A stretch of 64,000 nt of DNA from Agromyces mariniharenae (GTDB taxonomy: Bacteria > Actinomycetota > Actinomycetes > Actinomycetales > Microbacteriaceae). Below the pieces are notes generated by a model, which worked only from the letters and a program-made list of their open reading frames with translations, ran no database searches and had not been told where the DNA came from. The stretch spans positions 1,224,891 to 1,288,890 of the forward strand of contig NZ_VSSB01000001.1 of assembly GCF_008122505.1 (NCBI RefSeq), given 5' to 3'. Below, piece by piece: positions 52,585-62,200 of this stretch. Both the position numbers and the translations under genes were made by a program. Position 1 is the stretch's first letter, and every line of letters starts with the position of its first letter.

Positions 52585-54066
52585 ATGGCCACCACCCCGC
52601 GCCGAGGGCTCGCCATCGGCATCCTCCTCTTCGCCTCGTTCATGGACCTCCTCGACGTCACGATCGTGCAGGTGGCGCTGCCGTCGATCGGCGCCGACCT
52701 CGGGGCATCCGAAGCACAGCTCGAATGGATCGTGAGCGGCTACATGCTCGCGTTCGCCGTCGCGCTCATCACGGGCGGCCGCCTGGGCGACCTGTTCGGC
52801 CGTCGCCGCATCTTCCTCGTCGGCGTCGCCGGGTTCACGATCGCCTCGGCGGCCGCCGCGTTCGCCTGGTCGGGCGACGCCCTCGTCGTCACCCGCATCG
52901 CGCAGGGCCTCTTCGCCGCGCTCATGGTGCCGCAGCTGCTGGCGTCCGTGCAGGCGCTGTTCTCGCCGAAGGAGCGTGCGCCCATGTACGGCCTCATCGG
53001 CGGCGTCAGCGGCCTCGCCGCCGTGCTCGGCCCGGTGCTCGGCGGATGGCTCGTCGACGCCGACCTGTGGGGCCTCGGCTGGCGCACGGTGTTCCTCATC
53101 AACATCCCGGTGGGCATCGCGATCTTCGTGCTCGCCGCCCGGTTCGTGCCCGAGACGCGCTCCCCCCGCCCGATGCGCCTCGACCTCGTGGGCGTCGCGC
53201 TGCTGAGCGCCGTCGTGCTCGCGTTCATGGTGCCGCTCGTCGAGGGGCAGTCGCTCGGCTGGCCGGCATGGCTCTGGCTGCCGGTCGCCGTGGGAGCCGT
53301 GCTGCTCGCCGTGTTCGTCGGATACGAGCGCCGGCGCATGCACCGCGACGGCTCCGCGCTGCTTCCGATGCCGTTGTTCGGCGACCGCGGCTTCTCGGCG
53401 GGCATCGTGACGCAGGCCGCGTTCCAGGGCTCGCTCAACGCCTTCACGCTGCCGTTCATCATCTACCTGCAGGTCGGGCTCGGCTTCGACGCCCTCACTG
53501 CGGGCCTCAACCTGCTGGCGTTCAGCCTCGGCGCGCTCGTCGGCACCGGCGTCGTGATCCCCCTCGTCGGGCGCGTGGGCAAGTACCTGGTGACCGCGGG
53601 CGCCGTGATCCTCGCCGCCGGCGTGCTCTGGGTCTTCGCGGTGGTCGCCGAGACCGGGGCCGACTTCACCGGCTGGGCCGCGGTCTGGCCGATGCTCCTG
53701 TCGGGCCTCGGACTCGCGCTGCTCATCATCCCGCTCGTCGACGTCGCGCTCGCGACGGTGCCGGTCGCCGATGCCGGCGCGGCATCCGGTGCCTACAGCA
53801 CCTTCCAGCAGCTGGGGGCGGCCGCGGGCGTCGCGGTGTCGACCACCGTGTTCTTCTCCGTGGTCGGCGACGACTGGAGCCGCGAGCACGTGCTCACCGC
53901 GCTGCAGGCCTCGGTCTGGGTGTCGGTCGCCGGCTTCGCGATCGCGGCCCTCGCCAGCCTGCTGCTGCCGAGCCGCCGTCGGGTGCGGGCGCACCTCGAG
54001 GAGGCCCGCCGCCTCGCGGAGGCCGACGTCGACGCCGAGGCCGTGGAGCCGACGCCCGTCGCGTGA
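52585..54066 (+). CDS. MFS drug exporter, DHA2 (14-helix) type
   Basis: The 493-residue transporter has about 14 membrane segments. Helix 1 carries FMDLLDVTIVQVALPSIGAD, the motif D1 region of DHA2 exporters, and the loop 2-3 motif A reads GGRLGDLFGRRRIF. Antiporter motif C is seen as GLAAVLGPVLGGWL. It should exchange a hydrophobic compound for protons. GAAAGGACGACG lies upstream of ATG 52585. It ends 1 bp before menE, convergent. Confidence 0.9.
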   Translation: MATTPRRGLAIGILLFASFMDLLDVTIVQVALPSIGADLGASEAQLEWIVSGYMLAFAVALITGGRLGDLFGRRRIFLVGVAGFTIASAAAAFAWSGDALVVTRIAQGLFAALMVPQLLASVQALFSPKERAPMYGLIGGVSGLAAVLGPVLGGWLVDADLWGLGWRTVFLINIPVGIAIFVLAARFVPETRSPRPMRLDLVGVALLSAVVLAFMVPLVEGQSLGWPAWLWLPVAVGAVLLAVFVGYERRRMHRDGSALLPMPLFGDRGFSAGIVTQAAFQGSLNAFTLPFIIYLQVGLGFDALTAGLNLLAFSLGALVGTGVVIPLVGRVGKYLVTAGAVILAAGVLWVFAVVAETGADFTGWAAVWPMLLSGLGLALLIIPLVDVALATVPVADAGAASGAYSTFQQLGAAAGVAVSTTVFFSVVGDDWSREHVLTALQASVWVSVAGFAIAALASLLLPSRRRVRAHLEEARRLAEADVDAEAVEPTPVA

Positions 54067-54067
54067 C

Positions 54068-55237
54068 CTACTCGCCCCGGCCGCCGCGCATCCTCGCCTC
54101 GAGGGCGCGGCGGTCGGGCTTGCCCGACGCGAGCAGCGGCAGGGCGTCCACGAGTTCGACGCGCACGGGCCGGGCGGCCGGCGGGAGGCCGGCGGCGTCG
54201 GTCGCCGCGGCCAGGGCCTCGCGGGCACCGGATGCCGCGGCGGCATCCGTGCCCGTCGCCACCACCGCCGCACGCTCGCCCCACTCGCGATCGGGCACGC
54301 GCAGCGCGACGGCGTCGGCGAACCCCGGGACCGTGCGCACCGCGCGCTCGACCTCGCCGAGCGAGACCTTGACGCCGCCCGAGATGAGCACGTCGTCGGC
54401 CCGTCCGCGGATGCGGAGGGTGCCGTCGTGCGTGAGCTCACCCAGGTCGCCCGTGCGGTACCACCGGACGCCGCCGGCGTCGGTCGTGAAGGCGGCCGCG
54501 GTGCGCTCAGGGTCGCCGAGGTAGCCGTCGGCGAGCATCGGGCCCGACAGCTCCACGGCGCCCTCGGTGATGCGCACCGCGACGTCATCGAGCGCGCGGC
54601 CGTCGTAGACGCATCCGCCCGCCGTCTCGCTCGAGCCGTACGTGCGCGTGATGCGCACGCCGAGCGTGTCGGCGGCGAGGGTGAGGGCGGGCGACGCGGC
54701 CTGTCCCCCGAGGAGGATGCGGTCGAACACGTGCAGCGCATCGGCGACCGTCGGGTCGGTGCGCGCGGCGTCGACGAGCCGCTGCAGCTGCACCGGCACG
54801 AGCGACGTGTAGCGCGGGTACCGCCTGTCGAGCCGAGCGGATGCCGCGGCGAACTCGGCCGGGTCGAAGTGCTCGCCGTCGAGCAGCACCGGCTCGGTGC
54901 CCGCCACGATCGATCGGACGAGCACCTGCGCACCCGCGATGTAGTGCGTCGGCAGCGCGAGCAGCCACTGGCCGGGACCGTGCAGCGCGGCCTCCGTCGC
55001 TGCGGCGCTCGCGCGCAGGGCGTCGGCCGACAGGAGCACGCGCTTCGGGGCATCCGTCGACCCGCTCGTCTCGACCACGAGCGCGATGCCGTCGTCGACG
55101 AGCCAGGCGGGTTCGTCAGGGCTCGGTGGTCGAGGGGAAGCGGCCGGCCACACCCCCGGCCCGCCGGCGAGCGCGGCGCGGAGCGCGTCGGCGACCGCGC
55201 CCACATCGGACGCCGGAACGCGGATCAGCGGCTTCAT
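54068..55237 (-). CDS. menE: o-Succinylbenzoate-CoA ligase
   Basis: The 389-residue adenylate-forming enzyme has the P-loop-like VVETSGSTDAPKRVLLS, the A5 region RTYGSSETAGGCVYDG and A7-A8 WYRTGDLGEL ... LRIRGRADDVLISGGVKVSL, and the C-terminal Lys in LLASGKPDRRALE. It is short, as MenE proteins of actinobacteria are. It converts OSB to OSB-CoA. It lies 7 bp downstream of menB on the same strand. Confidence 0.92.
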   Translation of the reverse strand: MKPLIRVPASDVGAVADALRAALAGGPGVWPAASPRPPSPDEPAWLVDDGIALVVETSGSTDAPKRVLLSADALRASAAATEAALHGPGQWLLALPTHYIAGAQVLVRSIVAGTEPVLLDGEHFDPAEFAAASARLDRRYPRYTSLVPVQLQRLVDAARTDPTVADALHVFDRILLGGQAASPALTLAADTLGVRITRTYGSSETAGGCVYDGRALDDVAVRITEGAVELSGPMLADGYLGDPERTAAAFTTDAGGVRWYRTGDLGELTHDGTLRIRGRADDVLISGGVKVSLGEVERAVRTVPGFADAVALRVPDREWGERAAVVATGTDAAAASGAREALAAATDAAGLPPAARPVRVELVDALPLLASGKPDRRALEARMRGGRGE

Positions 55238-55244
55238 CGAGGCC

Positions 55245-56240
<996 letters not shown>

Positions 56241-56299
56241 GCGTCCAGCCTATTCCCGCCGTTCCCGCAGGAGCGGCGGGGCCGGGGCGCCGCTCCGGA

Positions 56300-56521
56300 T
56301 CAGGTGACCGGAAGCGGCGACTCGGGCGGCGGCCCGCCCGTGAAGAACGCGACGACGCCGGCGTAGACCACCGAGCCGACCCAGATCGCGCCGTAGGTGA
56401 GCGGGATGAGGGCCGCGATGAGCAGCACGAGCCCGATGACGGCGATCACCACGTTGCGGCCAGCGGAGTCGCGGCGCACCTCGGTCTCCTCGACGCCGAG
56501 CTGGTCGAGATCGTCGGACAT
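56300..56521 (-). CDS. Small two-helix membrane protein
   Basis: The 73-residue product starts at ATG 56521 behind TTGGGGGTG. It has an acidic N-terminus (SDDLDQLGVEETEVRRDS), two hydrophobic segments (VVIAVIGLVLLIAALIPLTY and VGSVVYAGVVAFFTG) and a Pro-rich end. It lies between menB and the divergent menC. No family recognised. Confidence 0.72.
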   Translation of the reverse strand: MSDDLDQLGVEETEVRRDSAGRNVVIAVIGLVLLIAALIPLTYGAIWVGSVVYAGVVAFFTGGPPPESPLPVT

Positions 56522-56589
56522 AGGCACCCCCAAGGAACCTCACGCTAACAGACGAGCGTTCTCCGGTTCACAGGTGCCACGATGGGAGG

Positions 56590-57609
56590 GTGACCGACGA
56601 CGCCGCACCGCCCGCCTCCGGCGCCCTCCCGTCCCTCGACGAGCTGCTCGCCACGGCGCGGGTCGTGGCCCTCCCGATGGTGACGCGGTTCCGCGGCGTC
56701 GAGGTGCGCGACGCGATGCTGCTCGAGGGCCCCGAAGGCTGGACGGAGTTCTCGCCGTTCGCCGAGTACGACGACGAGGAGGCATCCGCCTGGCTCGCCG
56801 CGGCGATCGACTTCGGCTGGAGCGCCCCGCCGCCGGCGCTGCGCGACCGCATCCCGGTCAACGCGACCGTGCCCGCCGTCGACCCCGACAGCGTGCGCAC
56901 CGTGCTCGAACGCTTCCCCGGGTGCCGCACCGCGAAGGTCAAGGTCGCGGGCGGCGACGAGCCCCTGTCGACGGATGTCGCGCGCGTGCGCGCCGTGCGC
57001 GAGGCCCTCGGCCCAGAGGGTCGCATCCGCATCGACGCCAACGGCGGCTGGAACGTCGACGAGGCCGAGCACGCGATCCACGCGCTCGCGCCGTTCGACC
57101 TCGAGTACGTGGAGCAGCCGTGCCCGTCGATCGACGAGCTCGCCGAGATCCGCCGTCGCACGAAGTACATGGGCATCCCGATCGCCGCCGACGAGAGCGT
57201 GCGGCGCGTGTCCGACCCGCTCGCGGTCGCCGAGGCGGGCGCGGCCGACCTGCTCGTCATCAAGGCGCAGCCGCTCGGCGGCATCCACCGTGCGCTGCGG
57301 ATCATCGAGCGCGCCGGGCTCCCCGTGGTGGTCTCGAGCGCCCTCGACACGAGCATCGGCCTGGCGATGGGCGCGCACCTCGCGGCATCCGTGCCCGGCC
57401 TCGACTACGACTGCGGCCTCGGCACGGCGTCGCTGCTGGCGGCGGATGTCACGCGCGCGCCGCTGCTGCCCGAGGACGGGTCGATCGCGGTGCGCCGGGT
57501 CGTGCCCGACCCCGAGCTGCTCGATCGCTACGCCGCCGACGAGGCGCACACCGACTGGTGGCTGGAGCGCCTCGGCCGCGCCTACGCGGTGCTCACGTCC
57601 GCGTCGTAG
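56590..57609 (+). CDS. menC: o-Succinylbenzoate synthase
   Basis: The 339-residue enolase-superfamily enzyme carries the three metal ligands in RIRIDANGGWNVDEAE, LEYVEQPCPSIDEL and IPIAADESVRRV, with the catalytic Lys residues in CRTAKVKVAGGDE and LLVIKAQPLGGIHRAL. It dehydrates SHCHC to OSB. GTG 56590 directly follows GGGAGG and CACGAT sits 6 nt before it, so either mode of start is possible. Its 3' end overlaps the convergent YihY gene by 17 bp. Confidence 0.93.
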   Translation: MTDDAAPPASGALPSLDELLATARVVALPMVTRFRGVEVRDAMLLEGPEGWTEFSPFAEYDDEEASAWLAAAIDFGWSAPPPALRDRIPVNATVPAVDPDSVRTVLERFPGCRTAKVKVAGGDEPLSTDVARVRAVREALGPEGRIRIDANGGWNVDEAEHAIHALAPFDLEYVEQPCPSIDELAEIRRRTKYMGIPIAADESVRRVSDPLAVAEAGAADLLVIKAQPLGGIHRALRIIERAGLPVVVSSALDTSIGLAMGAHLAASVPGLDYDCGLGTASLLAADVTRAPLLPEDGSIAVRRVVPDPELLDRYAADEAHTDWWLERLGRAYAVLTSAS

Positions 57610-58507
57610 CGTTCCCCGCCTCACCGCCGCCGAGCGGCGCCGAACGCCCGCCGAGCACCGTCGCCTCGGCTCGAGGGAGCGCGACGGAGCGTCGCCACGC
57701 CTGCCCGCTGACCGTGAGGCGGACGACGCGACCGACCGTCGCAGCGATGAGGAGCACGCACATCAGGGAGAACAGCCAGCCGACGTAGCTGAACGCCATC
57801 CCGAGGACGCCGAACCGCTGCGCCGACGTCGCGAGGATCTCGGGGAGCACGACGCGGCCCAGCGCGCCGGCGGCCGCGAATCCGATTCCGGCGAGCACGG
57901 AGCCGGGCAGGAGCTCGATCAGCCGGACGCTCCGGTTGATCACGATCCACGAGGTCCACCACCACAGCGCGCTCCAGACGGCGGCCTCGAGGATGAACTC
58001 GACCACGGGCATCGCACCGCCGCCACGCAGCACCGTGCGCGTCATCACGATCAGCGCGATGCCGATGAGTACCGCGAGGATCGCGAGGAGCCACCGCCAC
58101 GCGAACCTGACGCCGACCCTTGGAGTGCGCCAGATCCGGCGGAAGCAGCGTTCGAGCGCACGCGCGAACGACGTGGCCGCGATGACCAGCAGCAGGATGC
58201 CGACGACGCCCGTCGCCGCCAGTTCCTGCGCCCCACCGGGCAGGGACCTCTCCAGGATCTCGGCCGTCGCATGGTTCAGGCCGAGGTGCTCGGCGAGGAT
58301 CGCGCCGTCGACGGGAGCGAGCTCGGCACGCAGCGCACCCGCGACGATGAGGATCGGCAGGACGGACGTGAACGCGTGCGCGGCGAGCGTCATGCCGCGA
58401 TCGAAGAGCTCGAGGTCGCCGAGATCGCGGGCGACGCGGAGTGCGAACCGCCCCGGCGCAGAGCCGGCGCCGATCCTCACCAGGCGGTTCACGGTCCACT
58501 GAGCCAT
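57593..58507 (-). CDS. YihY/BrkB-family membrane protein
   Basis: The 304-residue protein has five to six membrane segments with the family phrases DRGMTLAAHAFTSVLPILIV and RFGVLGMAFSYVGWLFSLMC. ATG 58507 follows GAGGTG. YihY proteins were once called RNase BN, wrongly; the role is unknown though some are proposed envelope transporters. It is convergent with menC. Confidence 0.85.
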   Translation of the reverse strand: MAQWTVNRLVRIGAGSAPGRFALRVARDLGDLELFDRGMTLAAHAFTSVLPILIVAGALRAELAPVDGAILAEHLGLNHATAEILERSLPGGAQELAATGVVGILLLVIAATSFARALERCFRRIWRTPRVGVRFAWRWLLAILAVLIGIALIVMTRTVLRGGGAMPVVEFILEAAVWSALWWWTSWIVINRSVRLIELLPGSVLAGIGFAAAGALGRVVLPEILATSAQRFGVLGMAFSYVGWLFSLMCVLLIAATVGRVVRLTVSGQAWRRSVALPRAEATVLGGRSAPLGGGEAGNATTRT

Positions 58508-58763
58508 GCGGCACCTCACGAAGCGTGGGCGATCGCGACGGCGTCGCCCGGCCTGGTCCGAGGCTAACACCGGCCGGATCGCGACTGCGCGGCGACGACG
58601 TGGGCCGGCGTCAACCCCCCGGATTGGGCACTCACGGACGAGACGGGACTCGGCTAGTCAGGGGTGGCACGGATGTCTCGCGTCGACGATGACGCGACCG
58701 TGGAGGGATGTGCGCGCCGCACGCGGCGTTCACGACGTGATCACCCGACACAGAGGAGACCAG

Positions 58764-59180
58764 ATGTTCAAGCGAACCCTGACCAACATCGGCGCGGGCG
58801 TCGCGCTCGCCGCCGCGGGCGTGCTCGCCACCGGCGCCGCCGCCTACGCGCACGAGTGCTTCAACCCCAACCGCTCCGACCAGGGCAACGCCGGCGCCTC
58901 GAACTCGCAGGCGTGGTTCACGGTGCACGTCGAGGAAATCACGGAGGGCATGTCCGAGGAGGACGCGTCCTGCTTCCTCGAGGCCTACGCGTCGACTGGT
59001 GCGCCGTCGTCGTTCACGATCCACGTGAAGGGCGTGAACGGCCAGGACGGCGTCATCGCCGGGAACAACCCGCACCCCGAGAAGGCCGGCGACGGCAAGG
59101 GCATCGACGAGATCTTCGCCGCCCACGGCGCGGACATCGGCTTCGCCTTCGAGAGCTGCGGGATCCCGGCCCCGTTCTGA
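58764..59180 (+). CDS. Small secreted protein of unknown function
   Basis: The 138-residue product starts at ATG 58764 behind AGAGGAG. A signal peptide with TNIGAGVALAAAGVLATGAA-A ends near AYAHE. The mature part of about 108 residues has three Cys (HECFN, SCFLE, ESCGI), several acidic residues and a NPHPEKAGDGKGIDEIFAAH phrase. No family is recognised. It stands alone between the YihY and pullulanase genes. Confidence 0.8.
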   Translation: MFKRTLTNIGAGVALAAAGVLATGAAAYAHECFNPNRSDQGNAGASNSQAWFTVHVEEITEGMSEEDASCFLEAYASTGAPSSFTIHVKGVNGQDGVIAGNNPHPEKAGDGKGIDEIFAAHGADIGFAFESCGIPAPF

Positions 59181-59274
59181 TCGACGCCCAGCAGATCGAC
59201 GGATGGGTCCGGGCGGAGCGGCGCACACCCGCTCCGCCCGGACCTCTCTCATGCCGCGGCTGCTCGCAGCCGGG

Positions 59275-62200
59275 CTACCAGAGCACCACCATCATGGGCA
59301 CCGAGTCCGAGTCGGCGTAGCCCTCGCCGCCGTCGAACTCGACGGTCAGCAGGTGCGCCCCGGCGCCGAGCCTCGGCAGCTTCACCTCGAACCGCCCGCG
59401 GGCGTCCACCGCGACCTGGGTCGTCGCGATCGCCGTGCCGCCGTCGGAGATCGTGACCGTCCCGACCGGCGTCGTCCCGTCGGCCGCCGTGACCTGGCCG
59501 GCGACCTTGATCGCCGAGCCCGCCTTCGCGAGCACCTTGCTGGGCACCGCGAGCACCGAGGTGCCCACGGCCGGCGGCTCCTGCTCGTCGACGAGCACGG
59601 CAGCGGTACGGGCCGGCAGCGTGAGCGTGCCCGACGCGGTGCTCCACGCCGTCGACTTCACGACCGGGTCGGAGCCGTTCGCGAGCGCGTCGGCGAGCGC
59701 GAACTCGCGTCCGGCGAGGCCGTCGACCTGTTCGGTGATCGCCTCGGGCGAGGCGTTGAACACCACCAGGGCGCCGTCGAGCTCGGGGTCGACGTCGTCG
59801 CCCACGAGGTCGTCGATCTGCATCACGATGAGGCCCGGCGTGGCATCCGCCCCGCTGTTCGGGAACGTCACCTTCTGGTCGATGAGCTCGGCCGAGCCCA
59901 GTTGCAGCAGGTCGACGTCGCCGCGCACGCGCAGCAGGTCGAGGGCGGATGCCTCGGCCGCCGCCATGTCGGCCGCGGTCGGCTTCAGCGCGGGGTCGGC
60001 GAGCAGCGGCGCCATGTCGTTCCAGTGGTCGCCGTTGTCCGCCTTGTTCGGAAGGCCCGACCCGAACGTCGACTCCTGACCGGTCCAGTCGATGCGGTTG
60101 AACCAGTCGCCCGAGTTGTAGCTGTTGCGGTCGAGCGACTTCGAGCGGAGCAGCTCGGTGCCGGCGTGCCAGAACGAGGGCGTCTGCGCGAACGTCACGG
60201 TCGCGAGCGACAGCGTGTTCATGCGCACGCGGTCGGCCATCGACGTGTCCGTCGGGAGCTTGAGGATCCCGAGGTCGAAGAGCGTCTCGTTGTCGTGCGC
60301 GTCGACGTAGTTGATCACCTCGTCGGGCTGGTCGGCGTAGCCCGCAGGCGAGCCGTTGTAGTCGAACCCGTCGCCGCGCTTCACCGTGCCGTCGGAGCCG
60401 GTGAACTCGAACGCGCGCAGGTTGCCCGCGAGTCCGAGCTTCACGAGGTCGGTCTGCTGGCCCAGCGTGCGGGTGCCGTCGCGAACGGGGTGCCCGTTCG
60501 GGTCGCCCGCGAGACCGGTCCCGAAGCCCTGGTCGAACTTCGAACCCGCGTCGACGGGGCTGCCGCCGTGCACGCCGTCGCGGAGACGGTCGTTGAACGT
60601 GCCGATGCCCGTGCCGCCGAGCTGGCCCTGCGTGGCCTGCTCGAACAGCGCGTTGTCCGCGACCTCGCCGAAGTTCCAGCCCTCGCCGTAGAGGTACACC
60701 GCCGAGCCGTCCACGCCGTCCTCCGCGAGCGTGAGCTCGTCGAGCGCCGCGCGGATCGCGAGCATGTTGTCGCGAGAGTGGTGGCCCATCAGGTCGAAGC
60801 GGAAGCCGTCGACCTTGTACTCCCTGGCCCACAGCACCACGGAGTCGACCATGAGCTTCTCGGCGACCTCGTGCTCGGTGGCGATGTTCTGGCAGCAGGT
60901 CGAGGTCTCGACGTTGCCGGCGCCGTTGAGCCGCTGGTAGTAGCCGGGCACGATCCGGTCGAGCACCGACTTCCGACCCTGACCTGCCTCAGCGGTGTGG
61001 TTGTACACCTCGTCGAGCACGACCTGCAGGCCCATGCCGTGCAGCGCGCCGACCATGCCGCGGAACTCCGCCACCCGGGCGCCGCCGTTCGGATCCACCG
61101 CGTAGGAGCCCTCGGGCGCCTGGTAGTGGAACGGGTCGTAGCCCCAGTTGAAGCCGTCGAGGTCGCGGATCACGTCGATGCACGCCTGCTGCTCGGTCGA
61201 CGCCGGACCGTACGACGCGAGGTCGCACGCGGGCGTCGCCTGCTGGTCGCGGCGCTCCTCGATCGTGGCGATGTCGAACGTCGGCAGCAGGTGCACGGTG
61301 TTGATGCCCGCGTCGGCGAGCTGGCGCAGCTGCGCCGTGCCGGCCGAGTCGCGCGTGAAGGCCGCGTACGTGCCTCGCTCCGCCTCGGGCACCGACTCGT
61401 CGGTGATCGAGAAGTCGCGCACGTGCAGCTCGTAGATCGCCCGGTCGACGGGTCGCTCCACCTTCGGCGCGGGCGTCTTCGCCCACTGCTCGGGCGCGAG
61501 CGAGTCGTCGTCGAGGTTCACGACGACCGTGCGTGCCGAGTTCGTGGTGAGCGCCACGGAGTACGGGTCGGTGACCGAGTTGACCTCGATCGCGCCCGTG
61601 GTCGGGGCGAACACCTCGACCGACCAGCGGTACTCCTCGCCGACCGTGCGTCCGTCGACGCTCCACGTGCCGTCGGCGGCGTTCCACTCGGCGGGAACGA
61701 CCGTGGGGTCGCCCGTGCCGCCGGCGGGCCAGACCTCGAGCGAGGCCGACTGCGCGGTGGGCGCCCAGAGGCGCAGGGTCGCGTCCTGGCCGCTCACCGT
61801 CGCACCGAGCGGCACGGATGCCACGGCGTCGGCGTAGAGGTCGTCGAGCACGCCCGGCAGCTGCACGCCGGTGAACGCGGACAGCGCGCCAGGTCCAGTG
61901 GCCGCTGTCGTCACCTGCGACACCGCAAGCTGCTCGGTGAGGAGCTGCTGCACCTCGGCGCGGTCGAGCCCGACCGGGTGCAGGGCGATGAAGCCCTCGA
62001 GCGCCGGGAACTTCGCCAGCTGCTCGTCGGTGAGGCCCGCCGGGTCCCGCTGGAGCTCGATCGGCTCGCCGCCGCCGGTCACGGCGCCCTCGGCTGCCGC
62101 GAGTCCGGCGTCCGCCGCGTGCTCGAGCGCCCAGGTCGCCGAGTCGGCGGATGCCCCGCCGAGCAGGTCGGCCGGCCAGGCGAGCGTGTCCTCGCTCACC

